A stretch of DNA of 64,000 bases from Acetobacter okinawensis (GTDB taxonomy: Bacteria; Pseudomonadota; Alphaproteobacteria; Acetobacterales; Acetobacteraceae), in assembly GCF_002153655.1 (NCBI RefSeq), contig NZ_JOPJ01000007.1, forward strand, positions 30,784-94,783. The letters run 5' to 3'. Position 1 is the stretch's first letter, and each line of letters starts with the position of its first letter. A program made the position numbers and the translations under genes. Under the pieces are notes generated by a model. That model saw only the letters and a program-made list of their open reading frames with translations. It was not told the origin of the DNA and did not search any database. This document shows positions 45,455 to 54,893 of the stretch, in pieces.

Positions 45455-45793
45455 TTAACCTTCCGTGCTGTCGAACGCTTCCATCACCCGGCTGGAATAG
45501 ACAAGAGCCGCGCCAGCGTTGAGCGCTACGGCCACACCCAGTGCCTCGGCAATTTCTTCCTTGCTTGCTCCTTCCTTGCGGGCGGCGGCGGAATGTACGG
45601 CAATGCAGCCATCACATCGGGTTGTCACAGCCACGGCAAGGGCGATGAGTTCACGCGTTTTGGCATCCAGATGCCGGAGTTCGGGCAGCGGTGTTTCCAG
45701 CGTTTGCAACCCTTTGAGCGTATTGGGGGTCAACTGCGCCAGCGCTTTGACATTTTTTTGCATATTAGCGCGATAAGCGTTCCAGTCAGTCAT
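45455..45793 (-). CDS. carboxymuconolactone decarboxylase / AhpD-like protein
   Basis: 112-aa all-helical protein with the CxxC-x3-H redox motif in TRCDGCIAVHSAAA, as in AhpD peroxidase-recycling proteins. The late segment EALGVAVALNAGAALVY matches the family. It could act in peroxide or thiol stress rather than as a decarboxylase. Convergent with comEC and divergent from zapE; the 129-base gap upstream contains an imperfect long inverted repeat (AGCACCA ... TGGTGCT). Confidence 0.9.
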   Translation of the reverse strand: MTDWNAYRANMQKNVKALAQLTPNTLKGLQTLETPLPELRHLDAKTRELIALAVAVTTRCDGCIAVHSAAARKEGASKEEIAEALGVAVALNAGAALVYSSRVMEAFDSTEG

Positions 45794-45922
45794 GACGAAG
45801 ACTCCGATATGGGTATGATGGACCCATCAACAGCACCAGAGCGCTCCTGCCTTGTCACGACACGGTTAGGAGAGGTGATGGTGCTTGCTTAAAGAGCCAT
45901 CAAGCCGTTATCGGGCAGAATT

Positions 45923-47146
45923 ATGACAGACATGAACACGAGCGGGGCCTCCGCTGCGACCGCACAGGGGCCTCTGGCAGTTTACCGGCAGCGTATTGCT
46001 GGCGGGGACATAAAGAGCGATCCGGATCAGGCCCGTGTGGTCGAACGTCTGGACCAGTTGTGGCGTGAACTGGCGAGCATGCCCGAACGCGCGCCACAGG
46101 CAGCCCCAGCCGCAGGCCGGAGCCGCGGCTTTTTGGCCGGTCTGGCCAAAAAGCTGATGAGCCAGCCAGCACAGGCCGCACAGGCCTGCCCGCGCGGACT
46201 ATATATTGTGGGGCGTGTGGGGCGTGGCAAAACCATGGTCATGGACCTGTTTTTTGCCTGCGCGCCCGTGCGGCTTAAGGAGCGCATCCATTTTCTGCGC
46301 TTCATGCAGGATGTGCACCAGAAGCTGCATGCCCTCAAGGCGGCCAACCCCGGTATGGCGGACCCCATTCCCCCCCTTGCCAAAGCCATTGCCGCGCGTG
46401 TGCAGCTTTTGTGCTTTGACGAGTTCCAGGTGAACGATATTGCAGACGCCATGATTCTGGGCCGCCTGTTCGAGGCTCTGTTTGCTGACGGTGTGGTAAT
46501 TGTGGCCACATCCAACACCGAGCCGTCACAACTGTTTCAGAATAGGCCGGGGGCAGATGCCTTCAAGCCGTTTATTGCCATCATCCGGCGGGAGCTGGAT
46601 ACGATCGAGCTGGATTCGCCGCGTGATTACCGGCGTGGGCGTGAGCAGGACCGCCAGACATGGCTGGTGCCTGCCAATGCACAGGCCCACGCAACGCTCG
46701 ACCGTATTTTTGCGCATCAGGCGGCCTCGGCCAGTGTTGCGCCGGTTACGCTGGAGTTTATTGGTCGCAGCTTTGTGGTGGAGCAGGCGGCAGGGCCGGT
46801 TTGCCGGTTCGATTTCAACTCTTTGTGTGGAAAACCGCTGGGACCGAACGATTATCTGGCGCTGGCAAAGCGTTTTCCCGTTGTCGTGATCGACAATATC
46901 CCCCTCATGGGGCAGGACGAGGCCAATCTGGCGCGGCGCTTTATTACCCTCATTGACGCCCTGTACGATAACGGAAACCTGCTGTTTGCCTCGGCTGCGG
47001 CGGCACCTGACAAACTGTTTACCGAGGGTGAGGGGTCGGATGCATTTGCCCGCACGGCCTCCCGTCTGGCGGAAATGGGCAGTGAAAGCTGGCTGGAGCA
47101 TGGCGCGCAGGCGGCACAGGCGGCGCACAGCCTCGCTAGAGCGTGA
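45923..47146 (+). CDS. zapE: cell division ATPase ZapE (AFG1-like)
   Basis: 407-aa P-loop ATPase associated with the division ring. Walker A is GRVGRGKTMVMDLFF, Walker B is LCFDEFQVNDIADA, and the C-terminal AFG1 features are present (NIPLMGQDEANLARRFITLIDALYD). It stands directly before sucA. In many alphaproteobacteria zapE precedes mdh-sucCD-sucAB, so its presence marks the usual locus even though the intervening genes are missing. Confidence 0.93.
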   Translation: MTDMNTSGASAATAQGPLAVYRQRIAGGDIKSDPDQARVVERLDQLWRELASMPERAPQAAPAAGRSRGFLAGLAKKLMSQPAQAAQACPRGLYIVGRVGRGKTMVMDLFFACAPVRLKERIHFLRFMQDVHQKLHALKAANPGMADPIPPLAKAIAARVQLLCFDEFQVNDIADAMILGRLFEALFADGVVIVATSNTEPSQLFQNRPGADAFKPFIAIIRRELDTIELDSPRDYRRGREQDRQTWLVPANAQAHATLDRIFAHQAASASVAPVTLEFIGRSFVVEQAAGPVCRFDFNSLCGKPLGPNDYLALAKRFPVVVIDNIPLMGQDEANLARRFITLIDALYDNGNLLFASAAAAPDKLFTEGEGSDAFARTASRLAEMGSESWLEHGAQAAQAAHSLARA

Positions 47147-47351
47147 CAGGCGGTGCCCTTGTTACGGCCACATGGCCGGTCTAGCTCTTGAGACAGAAAG
47201 AGGCCGGGGGCTGTCTGCTTCTGGCAAGGGATATCAAGGGCACCTCGCCGTATGGGTGGGGTGAAGGAAAAGATGGTCCGGCTTACGTTGGAGTGTGACA
47301 CAACATCTGGTCTGCGGCGCGTGAGCACCCCGCGACAGGGAGGAATGTGAG

Positions 47352-50219
47352 ATGGCGGTATCGGATATGCTGGCAACCGCTCTGAACGGTGCCAATATCG
47401 CGTACCTTGCGGATTTGTATGCCCAGTGGGCCAAGGATCCAAAAAGTGTAGATCCCTCCTTCGATATTCTCTTCAGCTCGCTGGGGGATGACGAGGCGGC
47501 CGTACTGCATGACGCGCTTGGCGCTTCCTGGGCACCGCGCCCGTCCATTATTACGGGGGAAGAGCCACCACCACCGGCCAAGGGCGGTCCCGCTGGCGGG
47601 CTTGCAGCACAGGATAGTCTGGCAATTGCCCGGCTGGTGCGCGCCTACCGCGAATTTGGCCATCTGGAAGCCACGCTGGACCCGCTGGGCCTCAAGGTTC
47701 CCGCCCCGCGTGCGGAGCTGGACCCGCAGACCTATGGCTTTGGCCCCAAGGACCTGAGCCGCGAGGTGTTTATTGGCTCCTTGCTCGAACCCCTGCTTAA
47801 GGGGCGCAGCACAGCCAGCGTTAAAGATGTTGTGGCCGCCCTGCGTGGTGTTTACTGCGGTAATATCGGGGCTGAATATCTGTATGCCCGTAATAGCGAG
47901 CAGCGTGAATGGTTCCGCAACCGGCTGGAAGGCGATAACTGGCAGCAAAATGTCAGCGTAGCCGAACGCAAAAGCATTCTCAAAAATCTGGCAGAAGCTG
48001 AAGGGTTCGAGGCTTTTTGCCAGAAGCGTTATGTGGGTGCCAAGCGCTTTGGGCTGGAAGGGGGAGAAATCTCCATTCCCTCCCTGCACGCCATTGTAGA
48101 CCAGTCCGCCGGGCAGGGTGTTGGCTCTGTCACCATTGGCATGGCACACCGTGGCCGGTTGAACACGCTGGTTAACGTGGTGCGCAAACCCTACGTGGCC
48201 ATTTTTAACGAATTCGCAGGTGGGTCCTTCAAGCCTGACAACGTGGAAGGCTCGGGGGACGTCAAATACCATCTGGGTTCTTCTGCCGATGTGGAGGTCA
48301 ATGGGCGTTCGGTCCATATTTCCCTTCTGCCCAACCCCTCCCATCTGGAGGCGGTGGATACCGTTGTGCTGGGCAAGGTCCGCGCAACGCAGGATGATGC
48401 AGGCGATACGCAAAACCGTAGTGGCAGCATGGGCATTGTTATCCATGGTGATGCAGCATTTGCCGGTCAGGGCATTGTGTACGAAACCTTTGCCATGTCC
48501 CAGTTGCCCGGCTACCGCACGGGTGGGACCATCCATATGGTGGTCAACAACCAGATCGGCTTTACTACCAACCCGGAATGTGGGCATTCGGGCGTGTATG
48601 GCACGGACCTTGCCAAATCCATTGAAGCTCCGGTCCTGCATGTAAATGGGGATGATGCGGAGGCTGTTATCTATGCCTCACGCCTTGCCGCAGATTACCG
48701 GCACGCTTTTGCCAGCGACATTGTGCTCGATATTGTCTGCTACCGCCGCCATGGTCATAACGAAACGGACGAGCCGGTCTTTACCCAGCCCGTCATGTAC
48801 AAGGCCATTGCCAGCCACGAAACGCCTCATACCCTGTACGCACGCCGCGTGGTCGAAGCCGGTGTGATGACCGAGGCCGAAGCGCAGGCCCAGTGGGATG
48901 CGTTCCAGGACCGGCTGGAGGCCGACTACAAGGCCGCCGAGTCCTACAAGGTTAACAAGGCGGACTGGCTGGAAGGTGGCTGGAAAGGGCTGACCGCACC
49001 GGGGCAGAAGCCCGAACAGGCATGGCCCGAAACCGGTGTGGCCCTTGATGTGCTGCAAAAAATCGGCACGGCCATTACCACGGTGCCCGAAGGGTTTAAC
49101 CTGAATTCCAAGATCGCGCGCCAGCTCAAGGCCAAGAGTGGCATGTTCAGCGCGGGTGAGGGGTTTGACTGGGCAACGGGTGAGGCTCTGGGTTTTGGCT
49201 CCCTGCTGCTGGAAGGCCACCGTGTGCGCCTGTCGGGTGAGGACTGCCAGCGTGGCACCTTCAGCCAGCGCCATGCCACATGGACCGATCAGGTCAACCA
49301 GACGCCCTGCACACCGCTCAATCATATTCAGGCTGATCAGGCAAAGATCGAAATCTGGAACTCGCTGCTGTCCGAATACGGCGTGCTTGGGTTTGAATAC
49401 GGGTATTCCGTGCGCAACCCGCAAACGCTGGTGCTGTGGGAGGCGCAGTTCGGGGACTTTGCCAACTGTGCACAGGTTATTATTGACCAGTTCATAGCCT
49501 CGGGCGAGACCAAATGGCTGCGCATGTCCGGTCTGGTGCTGCTGCTGCCCCATGGGTACGAAGGGCAGGGGCCTGAACACTCCTCCGCCCGTCTGGAACG
49601 GTATCTCCAGCTCTGTGCTGAAGACAACATGTTCGTGTGCAACATTACCACGCCTGCCAACTACTTCCATGCCCTGCGTCGCCAGCTCAAGCTGGATTAC
49701 CGCAAGCCTCTGGTGCTGATGGAGCCCAAATCGCTGCTGCGGCACAAACTGGCTGTGTCCGCTCTGGCAGACTTTGGGCCGGGTACGCGCTTTAGCCCCG
49801 TTCTGCCGGAAGTCGATGCACTGGGGCCGGATGCCAAGGTCCGCCGCGTGGTGCTCTGCTCGGGCAAGGTCTATTACGACCTGCTGGCCGCCCGGCGCGA
49901 AAAAGACATCAAGGATGTGGCTATCGTGCGTGTGGAGCAACTCTACCCCTTCCCCGAAGCAGCACTCGCAGCCGAACTAAAGCGCTATCCTGAGGCCGAC
50001 ATTGTCTGGTGTCAGGAAGAAACGGAAAACGGTGGCGCGTGGCATTTTGTGGATCGGCGTATTGAAAAATCCCTGACGCGGGCAGGCCATAAGGCCGGTC
50101 GTCCGCAATATGTGGGGCGTGCCGCTGCTGCCAGCCCGGCTACGGGTCTGGCCCGCATTCATGCTGCCGAACAGGCGGATCTGGTGGAGCGTGCCCTTGG
50201 GCTCAAGGCCGCACGCTGA
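47352..50219 (+). CDS. sucA: 2-oxoglutarate dehydrogenase E1 component
   Basis: Thiamine-diphosphate-dependent E1, 955 aa, the rate-setting part of the TCA-cycle complex. Seen: the N-terminal FLAP-like start (ANIAYLADLYAQWAKDP), MAHRGRLNTLVNV, GDAAFAGQGIVYE (ThDP site) and the C-terminal RYLQLCAEDNMFV region with LLPHGYEGQGPEHSSAR. The ATG at 47352 follows GGGAGG. The 205-base gap after zapE probably contains its promoter, though no clear boxes were seen. Succinyl-CoA made here needs another route, as sucCD is not adjacent. Confidence 0.97.
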   Translation: MAVSDMLATALNGANIAYLADLYAQWAKDPKSVDPSFDILFSSLGDDEAAVLHDALGASWAPRPSIITGEEPPPPAKGGPAGGLAAQDSLAIARLVRAYREFGHLEATLDPLGLKVPAPRAELDPQTYGFGPKDLSREVFIGSLLEPLLKGRSTASVKDVVAALRGVYCGNIGAEYLYARNSEQREWFRNRLEGDNWQQNVSVAERKSILKNLAEAEGFEAFCQKRYVGAKRFGLEGGEISIPSLHAIVDQSAGQGVGSVTIGMAHRGRLNTLVNVVRKPYVAIFNEFAGGSFKPDNVEGSGDVKYHLGSSADVEVNGRSVHISLLPNPSHLEAVDTVVLGKVRATQDDAGDTQNRSGSMGIVIHGDAAFAGQGIVYETFAMSQLPGYRTGGTIHMVVNNQIGFTTNPECGHSGVYGTDLAKSIEAPVLHVNGDDAEAVIYASRLAADYRHAFASDIVLDIVCYRRHGHNETDEPVFTQPVMYKAIASHETPHTLYARRVVEAGVMTEAEAQAQWDAFQDRLEADYKAAESYKVNKADWLEGGWKGLTAPGQKPEQAWPETGVALDVLQKIGTAITTVPEGFNLNSKIARQLKAKSGMFSAGEGFDWATGEALGFGSLLLEGHRVRLSGEDCQRGTFSQRHATWTDQVNQTPCTPLNHIQADQAKIEIWNSLLSEYGVLGFEYGYSVRNPQTLVLWEAQFGDFANCAQVIIDQFIASGETKWLRMSGLVLLLPHGYEGQGPEHSSARLERYLQLCAEDNMFVCNITTPANYFHALRRQLKLDYRKPLVLMEPKSLLRHKLAVSALADFGPGTRFSPVLPEVDALGPDAKVRRVVLCSGKVYYDLLAARREKDIKDVAIVRVEQLYPFPEAALAAELKRYPEADIVWCQEETENGGAWHFVDRRIEKSLTRAGHKAGRPQYVGRAAAASPATGLARIHAAEQADLVERALGLKAAR

Positions 50220-50268
50220 GCAGGGTCTGGAATTTTAGAAAAATTGTCCGCCTTACGCGGAAGAAAAA

Positions 50269-50301
50269 TCCTGTGTGGAAAAACCATTGCCCCACACAGG
50301 A
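50269..50301 (+). repeat. intergenic hairpin between sucA and sucB
   Basis: A perfect 10-bp stem TCCTGTGTGG / CCACACAGGA with a 13-base loop, 50 bases after the sucA stop and followed by GCTTTCTT. A small second hairpin (TCCGC-CTTAC-GCGGA, 50247-50261) precedes it. They could trim or stabilise operon mRNA. The short T-run makes it a weak terminator at best. Confidence 0.6.
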
Positions 50302-50328
50302 GCTTTCTTGAGAAGAATGGGGAACAGG

Positions 50329-51543
50329 ATGTCAGTCGAGATCAAGGTACCAACACTGGGCGAGAGCGTGACCACGGCAACCATTGCCAAATGGCTGAAG
50401 CAGCCCGGCGATGCGGTCAAGGAAGACGAGCCGGTCGTTGAACTTGAAACTGATAAGGTCAGTGTGGAAGTTGCAGCCCCTCAGGCAGGTGTGCTTGGCC
50501 CGCAGGCAGTCAAGGAAGGGGATGAGGTTGAGGTAGGAGCCCTGCTCGCAACCGTTGAACCCGGCAAGGCAGGGGCAGCCCCCGCAGCCAAGGCCGCCGC
50601 ACCGGAAAAAAAGGTGGAAGCACCAGCCGTACCCGCAGTCAAACCCGCTGCCCCCGCAGTTGATTCAGCCGCCGCTCTGCCTGCTGCACGCAAGATCATG
50701 GCGGAAAATGGTCTGAACGCAGGGCAGGTTGGTCAGGGTAGTGGCCTTGGTGGGCGTATTACCAAGGGCGATGTGCTGGGCTTTTTGTCCCAGCCACAGG
50801 CGGCGGCCCCCGCAGCAGCGCCCAAGGCTGCCCGCAAGGATGACCCGCGCGAAGAACGCGTGAAGATGACCCGCCTGCGCCGCACCATTGCCCGCCGTCT
50901 GAAGGAAGCGCAGAACACGGCAGCCATGCTGACCACGTTCAACGAGATCGACATGTCCGGCGCCATGGCGCTGCGTGCTGAATTTCAGGATAGCTTTGTC
51001 AAAAAACATGGTGTGAAGCTGGGTTACATGTCCATCTTCTCCCGTGGGGTTATTGCAGCACTCAAGGAATTCCCCGCCATTAACGCCGAAATTGACGGCG
51101 AGGACGTGATTTACCGCGACTTCATCAACCTTGGTATTGCGGTTGGTGGCCCTAATGGTCTGGTTGTGCCAGTTATCCGCGATGCGGATAAAATGGGTTT
51201 TGCCCAGATTGAAAAAACCATTGCAGGTTTTGGCAAGGCTGCGCGTGAAGGTACGCTCAAGCTGGATGAACTCTCCGGCGGTACGTTCTCCATCACCAAT
51301 GGCGGTATTTACGGCTCTCTGCTGTCCACCCCGATCCTGAACTCCCCGCAGTCGGGTATTCTGGGCATGCACTCCATTCAGGAACGCCCGGTTGCCGTAA
51401 ACGGTCAGGTGGTTATTCGCCCCATGATGTATGTGGCCCTCTCCTACGATCACCGCATCGTGGATGGTAAGGAGGCTGTCAGCTTCCTTGTGCGCCTCAA
51501 ACAGAATGTGGAAGACCCCCGCCGCCTGTTGATTGACGTCTGA
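50329..51543 (+). CDS. sucB: dihydrolipoyllysine-residue succinyltransferase (E2)
   Basis: 404-aa E2 core of the 2-oxoglutarate dehydrogenase. Lipoyl domain at residues 1-80 with Lys43 in ETDKVSVEV, a Pro/Ala linker, the peripheral-subunit-binding segment ([20 protein letters not shown]), and the catalytic domain with [13 protein letters not shown] (His and Asp). The start at 50329 gives the standard first residues [13 protein letters not shown]. Another open ATG lies at 50317. Confidence 0.97.
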   Translation: MSVEIKVPTLGESVTTATIAKWLKQPGDAVKEDEPVVELETDKVSVEVAAPQAGVLGPQAVKEGDEVEVGALLATVEPGKAGAAPAAKAAAPEKKVEAPAVPAVKPAAPAVDSAAALPAARKIMAENGLNAGQVGQGSGLGGRITKGDVLGFLSQPQAAAPAAAPKAARKDDPREERVKMTRLRRTIARRLKEAQNTAAMLTTFNEIDMSGAMALRAEFQDSFVKKHGVKLGYMSIFSRGVIAALKEFPAINAEIDGEDVIYRDFINLGIAVGGPNGLVVPVIRDADKMGFAQIEKTIAGFGKAAREGTLKLDELSGGTFSITNGGIYGSLLSTPILNSPQSGILGMHSIQERPVAVNGQVVIRPMMYVALSYDHRIVDGKEAVSFLVRLKQNVEDPRRLLIDV

Positions 51544-51557
51544 TCTGACACTGGCAC

Positions 51558-51602
51558 AGGCCGGAGGCAGCATATATGCGGCTCTCCGGCCTTTCCTTTT
51601 TT
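51558..51602 (+). terminator. intrinsic terminator between sucB and lpd
   Basis: A perfect 9-bp stem AGGCCGGAG / CTCCGGCCT with an inner GC-rich loop, then TTTCCTTTTTT. It begins 14 bases after the sucB stop and ends 30 bases before the lpd start. It should stop a share of transcripts, so lpd is made at lower level than sucA and sucB or by readthrough. Confidence 0.8.
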
Positions 51603-51632
51603 GCAGACCCTAACGTGAGCGAGACAAGACCC

Positions 51633-53351
51633 ATGCCGACCGAAATTAAAGTACCCACCCTTGGAGAAAGCGTAACCACCGCCACGGTAGGGAAGTGGCT
51701 GAAGCAGCCGGGTGAGACAGTCAGGGAAGACGAACCGGTGGTGGAGCTGGAAACGGACAAGGTGAGTGTGGAAGTGCCTGCACCTGCTGCCGGTCGGCTG
51801 GAAAACCACGCGGTAAAGGAAGGGGACGAGGTAGAAGTTGGCGCCGTTCTGGCCCTGCTTGAAGCCGGAGCGGCAGGCAAGACTGCCGCACCCGCAGCGC
51901 AGCCTGCACCCGCCGCTGCGGCTCCTGCACCCAAGGCGCAGGCACAGGCAGCCCCCCCGGCGCAGACGGATTATGATGTCGTGGTGATTGGTGCGGGGCC
52001 GGGTGGTTACGTCTGCGCTATTCGTGCCGCACAGCTCGGCTTTAAGGTGGCCTGCGTGGAAAAACGCGCAACTCTTGGCGGCACCTGCCTTAACGTTGGC
52101 TGCATTCCGTCCAAGGCGCTGCTCCAGTCCTCGGAAAACTACCACGCCGCTGGGCATGACTTTGCAGCCCATGGTGTGTTGATTGAGAGCGTTAAGCTCG
52201 ATCTGGCCAAGATGCAGGCCCGCAAGGCCGACATTGTGGGTGCCAATGTGAAGGGCGTTGAATTCCTCTTCAAGAAAAACGGCATCACCTGGCTCAAGGG
52301 TCACGGCAAGGTGGAAGGCACGGGGCGGCTGAGTGTGGATGGCAAGCCGGTGACCGCCAAACACATCATCATTGCCAGCGGGAGTGATAGCGCCAACCTT
52401 GCGGGTATTGAGGTGGATGAAAAGGTGATTGTCACCTCCACGGGTGCGCTGGAACTGTCCGAGGTCCCCAAGCGGCTGGTCGTAATTGGCGGCGGCGTGA
52501 TCGGGCTGGAACTGGGCAGTGTGTGGCACCGCCTTGGTGCGGAAGTGACTGTGGTTGAATTCCTTGACCGTCTGGTACCCGGCACGGACAATGAAGTGGC
52601 CGCACAGTTCCAGAAACTGCTGACCAAGCAGGGTTTTAAAATGAAGCTGGGTCACAAGGTGACCAAAGCTGAAAAAACCAAAAAAGGCGTGGTGCTCAGC
52701 ATAGAGCCCTCCGCCGGTGGTGCTGTGGAAACACTGGAAGCCGACGTGGTTCTGGTCGCTGTTGGTCGCACGGCAGCCAGCAAGAACATGGGGCTGGAAG
52801 AAGCCGGTATTGCGCTGGACAAACGTGGCCGCGTGGAAGTGGACGCACATTACGCCACCAATGTCCCCGGTATTTATGCCATTGGGGACGTGATTGCAGG
52901 CCCCATGCTGGCCCACAAGGCGGAAGAGGAAGGCGTGGCGCTGGCCGAACTGCTGGCCGGTCAGGCGGGGCATGTCAATTACGACGCTATTCCCGGTGTG
53001 ATCTACACATGGCCAGAAGTGGCCTCTGTCGGCTTTACGGAGGAGCAGCTCAAGGACAAGGGCGTTGCTTACAAAACCGGTAAGTTCCCCTTCCTTGCCA
53101 ACGGTCGCGCCCGCGCTCTGGGCATGACGGATGGCTTTGTCAAAGTGCTGGCAGACAAGCAGACAGACCGTGTGCTGGGTGTGCATATTATTGGCCCCGC
53201 AGCAGGTGAACTGATTGCTGAAGCCACAATGGCGATCGAGTTTGGTGCATCGGCCGAGGATATTGGCCGCGTCTGCCACGCGCACCCGACCCTGAGCGAA
53301 GCGGTTAAGGAAGCTGCACTGGGTGCAGATAACCGCGCCATCAACATCTGA
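51633..53351 (+). CDS. lpd: dihydrolipoyl dehydrogenase (E3) with N-terminal lipoyl domain
   Basis: 572 aa: a lipoyl domain (residues 1-80, Lys43 in ETDKVSVEV), a Pro/Ala linker, then FAD-binding [15 protein letters not shown], redox disulfide [19 protein letters not shown]-binding [14 protein letters not shown] and the active [10 protein letters not shown]. Fusion of a lipoyl domain to E3 is known in some proteobacteria. The first 48 residues match SucB at 41 positions, which points to copying within the operon. The ATG at 51633 is taken from this alignment. Confidence 0.96.
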   Translation: MPTEIKVPTLGESVTTATVGKWLKQPGETVREDEPVVELETDKVSVEVPAPAAGRLENHAVKEGDEVEVGAVLALLEAGAAGKTAAPAAQPAPAAAAPAPKAQAQAAPPAQTDYDVVVIGAGPGGYVCAIRAAQLGFKVACVEKRATLGGTCLNVGCIPSKALLQSSENYHAAGHDFAAHGVLIESVKLDLAKMQARKADIVGANVKGVEFLFKKNGITWLKGHGKVEGTGRLSVDGKPVTAKHIIIASGSDSANLAGIEVDEKVIVTSTGALELSEVPKRLVVIGGGVIGLELGSVWHRLGAEVTVVEFLDRLVPGTDNEVAAQFQKLLTKQGFKMKLGHKVTKAEKTKKGVVLSIEPSAGGAVETLEADVVLVAVGRTAASKNMGLEEAGIALDKRGRVEVDAHYATNVPGIYAIGDVIAGPMLAHKAEEEGVALAELLAGQAGHVNYDAIPGVIYTWPEVASVGFTEEQLKDKGVAYKTGKFPFLANGRARALGMTDGFVKVLADKQTDRVLGVHIIGPAAGELIAEATMAIEFGASAEDIGRVCHAHPTLSEAVKEAALGADNRAINI

Positions 53352-53384
53352 TAATTTTCTTATTGTTAGGACCAATGCCATACT

Positions 53385-53410
53385 CTCCCCCGTAGTTGCC
53401 TACGGGGGAG
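53385..53410 (+). promoter_or_regulatory. perfect hairpin hiding a ribosome binding site
   Basis: 11-bp perfect stem CTCCCCCGTAG / CTACGGGGGAG with a TTGC loop. The 3' arm contains the GGGGGAG ribosome binding site of the transpeptidase gene, whose ATG (53416) is 5 bases beyond. No U-run follows, so it is not a normal terminator. It could be a translation switch, or an lpd mRNA end. Confidence 0.65.
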
Positions 53411-53415
53411 CATGT

Positions 53416-54450
53416 ATGTGCAGGATTGGAAAACTGGCAGTCTGCTCGGCTATGGCTGGCAGTTTTCTGGCCATGGCCGATGTGCCCGGCGTATGGTGGC
53501 ATGGCGCAGGGGGGCTCTCTCAGGCTTATGCCGCCACACAGCCCAGCCCCCAGCCAGATGCGGTGGGGGATAGTGGCCTTGACCCCGATTATGCGGGGCA
53601 GGCAGGTGCTCCACAAACATCTTTCCCCCATCCTGCCGAACAGGGCGCTTCTCCGGTTGTAGCAATTGGGGAGGAGGAAGCGCGGCAGGAGGCCTGGGCG
53701 CTCACCTTGGCCTTCCGGCATGAAGTGCCAGTCGCTCTGGCGGTATCTGCTGCATATAAAGCGGCATGGGTGGCGCTGGCCAAGCAGCAACTTGAGCAGT
53801 CCGGCATTGTGGTGGACCGGCCACAGGTGCTTGTTGTGGTGGACCGCAACCCTAAAGTGCAACGCCTGTGCCTGATTCTGGCTCTACCGGGCAACAGTGC
53901 GGACTGGCAGGTCATAGGCAGCACCAGAGTATCTACCGGCACAACAGGTCGGCAGTATTATTACATTACGCCTACCGGGGTTTTTCCCAATTCGGCGCAG
54001 CGTCTTGGTTACCGGGCTTTGGGCACCAAGAACGAAAATGGCATTATGGGCAACGGTACCACCGGCATGCGCGTGTGGGATTTTGGTTGGCAATGGGCGC
54101 AAAAAGGGTGGCAGCCAAGCCGGGATAAAGTGCAGATCCGGCTGGAAATGCATGCAACAGACCCGGTTTATCTGGAGCAGCGGCTCGGGCATACAGCCTC
54201 TGAGGGGTGTATCCGCATTCCATCATCATTGAATGTGTTTATTGACCGGCATGGTCTGCTTGATGCCGAATATGAGCAGAAAGCTAAAGTGGACCGCCGC
54301 TTTGCAGCCCTTTTGCGCAAAGACAGGGTCATCTCCTCCATAGCGGGTCTGTTTGTGGTGGTGGTGGATACGGCGGGTTATGCAACTACCCAGCCCGCTG
54401 ATGCCCTTAAAAATGCAGAAACCCTGCACAGGCACGCCATGCAGGGTTAA
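53416..54450 (+). CDS. L,D-transpeptidase (YkuD-domain) protein
   Basis: 344-aa exported protein. Signal-like N-terminus, then a mostly polar region, and a YkuD catalytic motif near residue 260: HTASEGCIRIP, which holds the His-Ser-Gly-Cys pattern of L,D-transpeptidases. Upstream RQYYYITPTGVFPNS and WDFGWQWAQKGWQP are typical of the periplasmic ErfK-like branch. Role in 3-3 cross-linking or protein anchoring is inferred. It is downstream of lpd but probably has its own control via the hairpin at 53385. Confidence 0.83.
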   Translation: MCRIGKLAVCSAMAGSFLAMADVPGVWWHGAGGLSQAYAATQPSPQPDAVGDSGLDPDYAGQAGAPQTSFPHPAEQGASPVVAIGEEEARQEAWALTLAFRHEVPVALAVSAAYKAAWVALAKQQLEQSGIVVDRPQVLVVVDRNPKVQRLCLILALPGNSADWQVIGSTRVSTGTTGRQYYYITPTGVFPNSAQRLGYRALGTKNENGIMGNGTTGMRVWDFGWQWAQKGWQPSRDKVQIRLEMHATDPVYLEQRLGHTASEGCIRIPSSLNVFIDRHGLLDAEYEQKAKVDRRFAALLRKDRVISSIAGLFVVVVDTAGYATTQPADALKNAETLHRHAMQG

Positions 54451-54497
54451 AGCACTTTAGTCCTCCCTCCAGAATGGTGTGCCGGAGGGGTGGGGTC

Positions 54498-54893
54498 TTA
54501 CAGACCTGCGGGAATTTTCCCGCCGTTTTCTGCCAGTTTCTGGCGGACTTCTTTAATCAGCCAGATGTTCATGCTCGCGCTGTCTTCGGTATTGCCGGAG
54601 TAGGCGAGTTCTGCTGCCAGCTTTTTGCGTGCATCGAGCGAGCTATCCAGCCCCAGCAGCTTGAGCAGGTCCACAATGGACTCTTTCCAGTTCAGATTCT
54701 GCCCGTTCTGTGCGGCAAGGCTGCTCAGAACTGCGTCAACATTTACGGGGGAGCCAGCCGGGGGCACGGTGCCGGGGGCGGCGGTTGCTGCCGCGCTGGC
54801 CTGCAGGTTGGCATTGGCAGGGGAGGTCGTATCGGGCGTTGCGGCTTTGGCGTGATGAAAAATTGCGGACAGAATGGAACCAAAAATGCTCAT
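54498..54893 (-). CDS. DUF3597 protein
   Basis: 131 aa. Starts MSIFGSILSAIF and ends with the DUF3597 helical block (NWKESIVDLLKLLGLDSS, YSGNTEDSASMNIWLIKEV, LAENGGKIPAGL), which resembles LysM-like or antitoxin-size accessory proteins of unknown role. A Thr/Ala/Pro-rich linker sits between. The ATG at 54893 has AAAGGA upstream. It is convergent with the transpeptidase gene. Function not known. Confidence 0.85.
   Translation of the reverse strand: MSIFGSILSAIFHHAKAATPDTTSPANANLQASAAATAAPGTVPPAGSPVNVDAVLSSLAAQNGQNLNWKESIVDLLKLLGLDSSLDARKKLAAELAYSGNTEDSASMNIWLIKEVRQKLAENGGKIPAGL

Noticed and set aside
45794..45922. Long imperfect inverted repeat AGCACCA ... TGGTGCT before zapE as an operator
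   Set aside because: The arms are 7 bases over a loop of about 40 bases, within what chance allows in a 129-base gap. Noted only in the AhpD-like entry.
51450..53381. A 643-codon open frame antisense to lpd
   Set aside because: It mirrors the codon structure of lpd on a GC-rich sequence and its protein (His/Asn/Gly-rich) has no recognisable domain. The same holds for several other long antisense frames over sucA, ahcY and topA.
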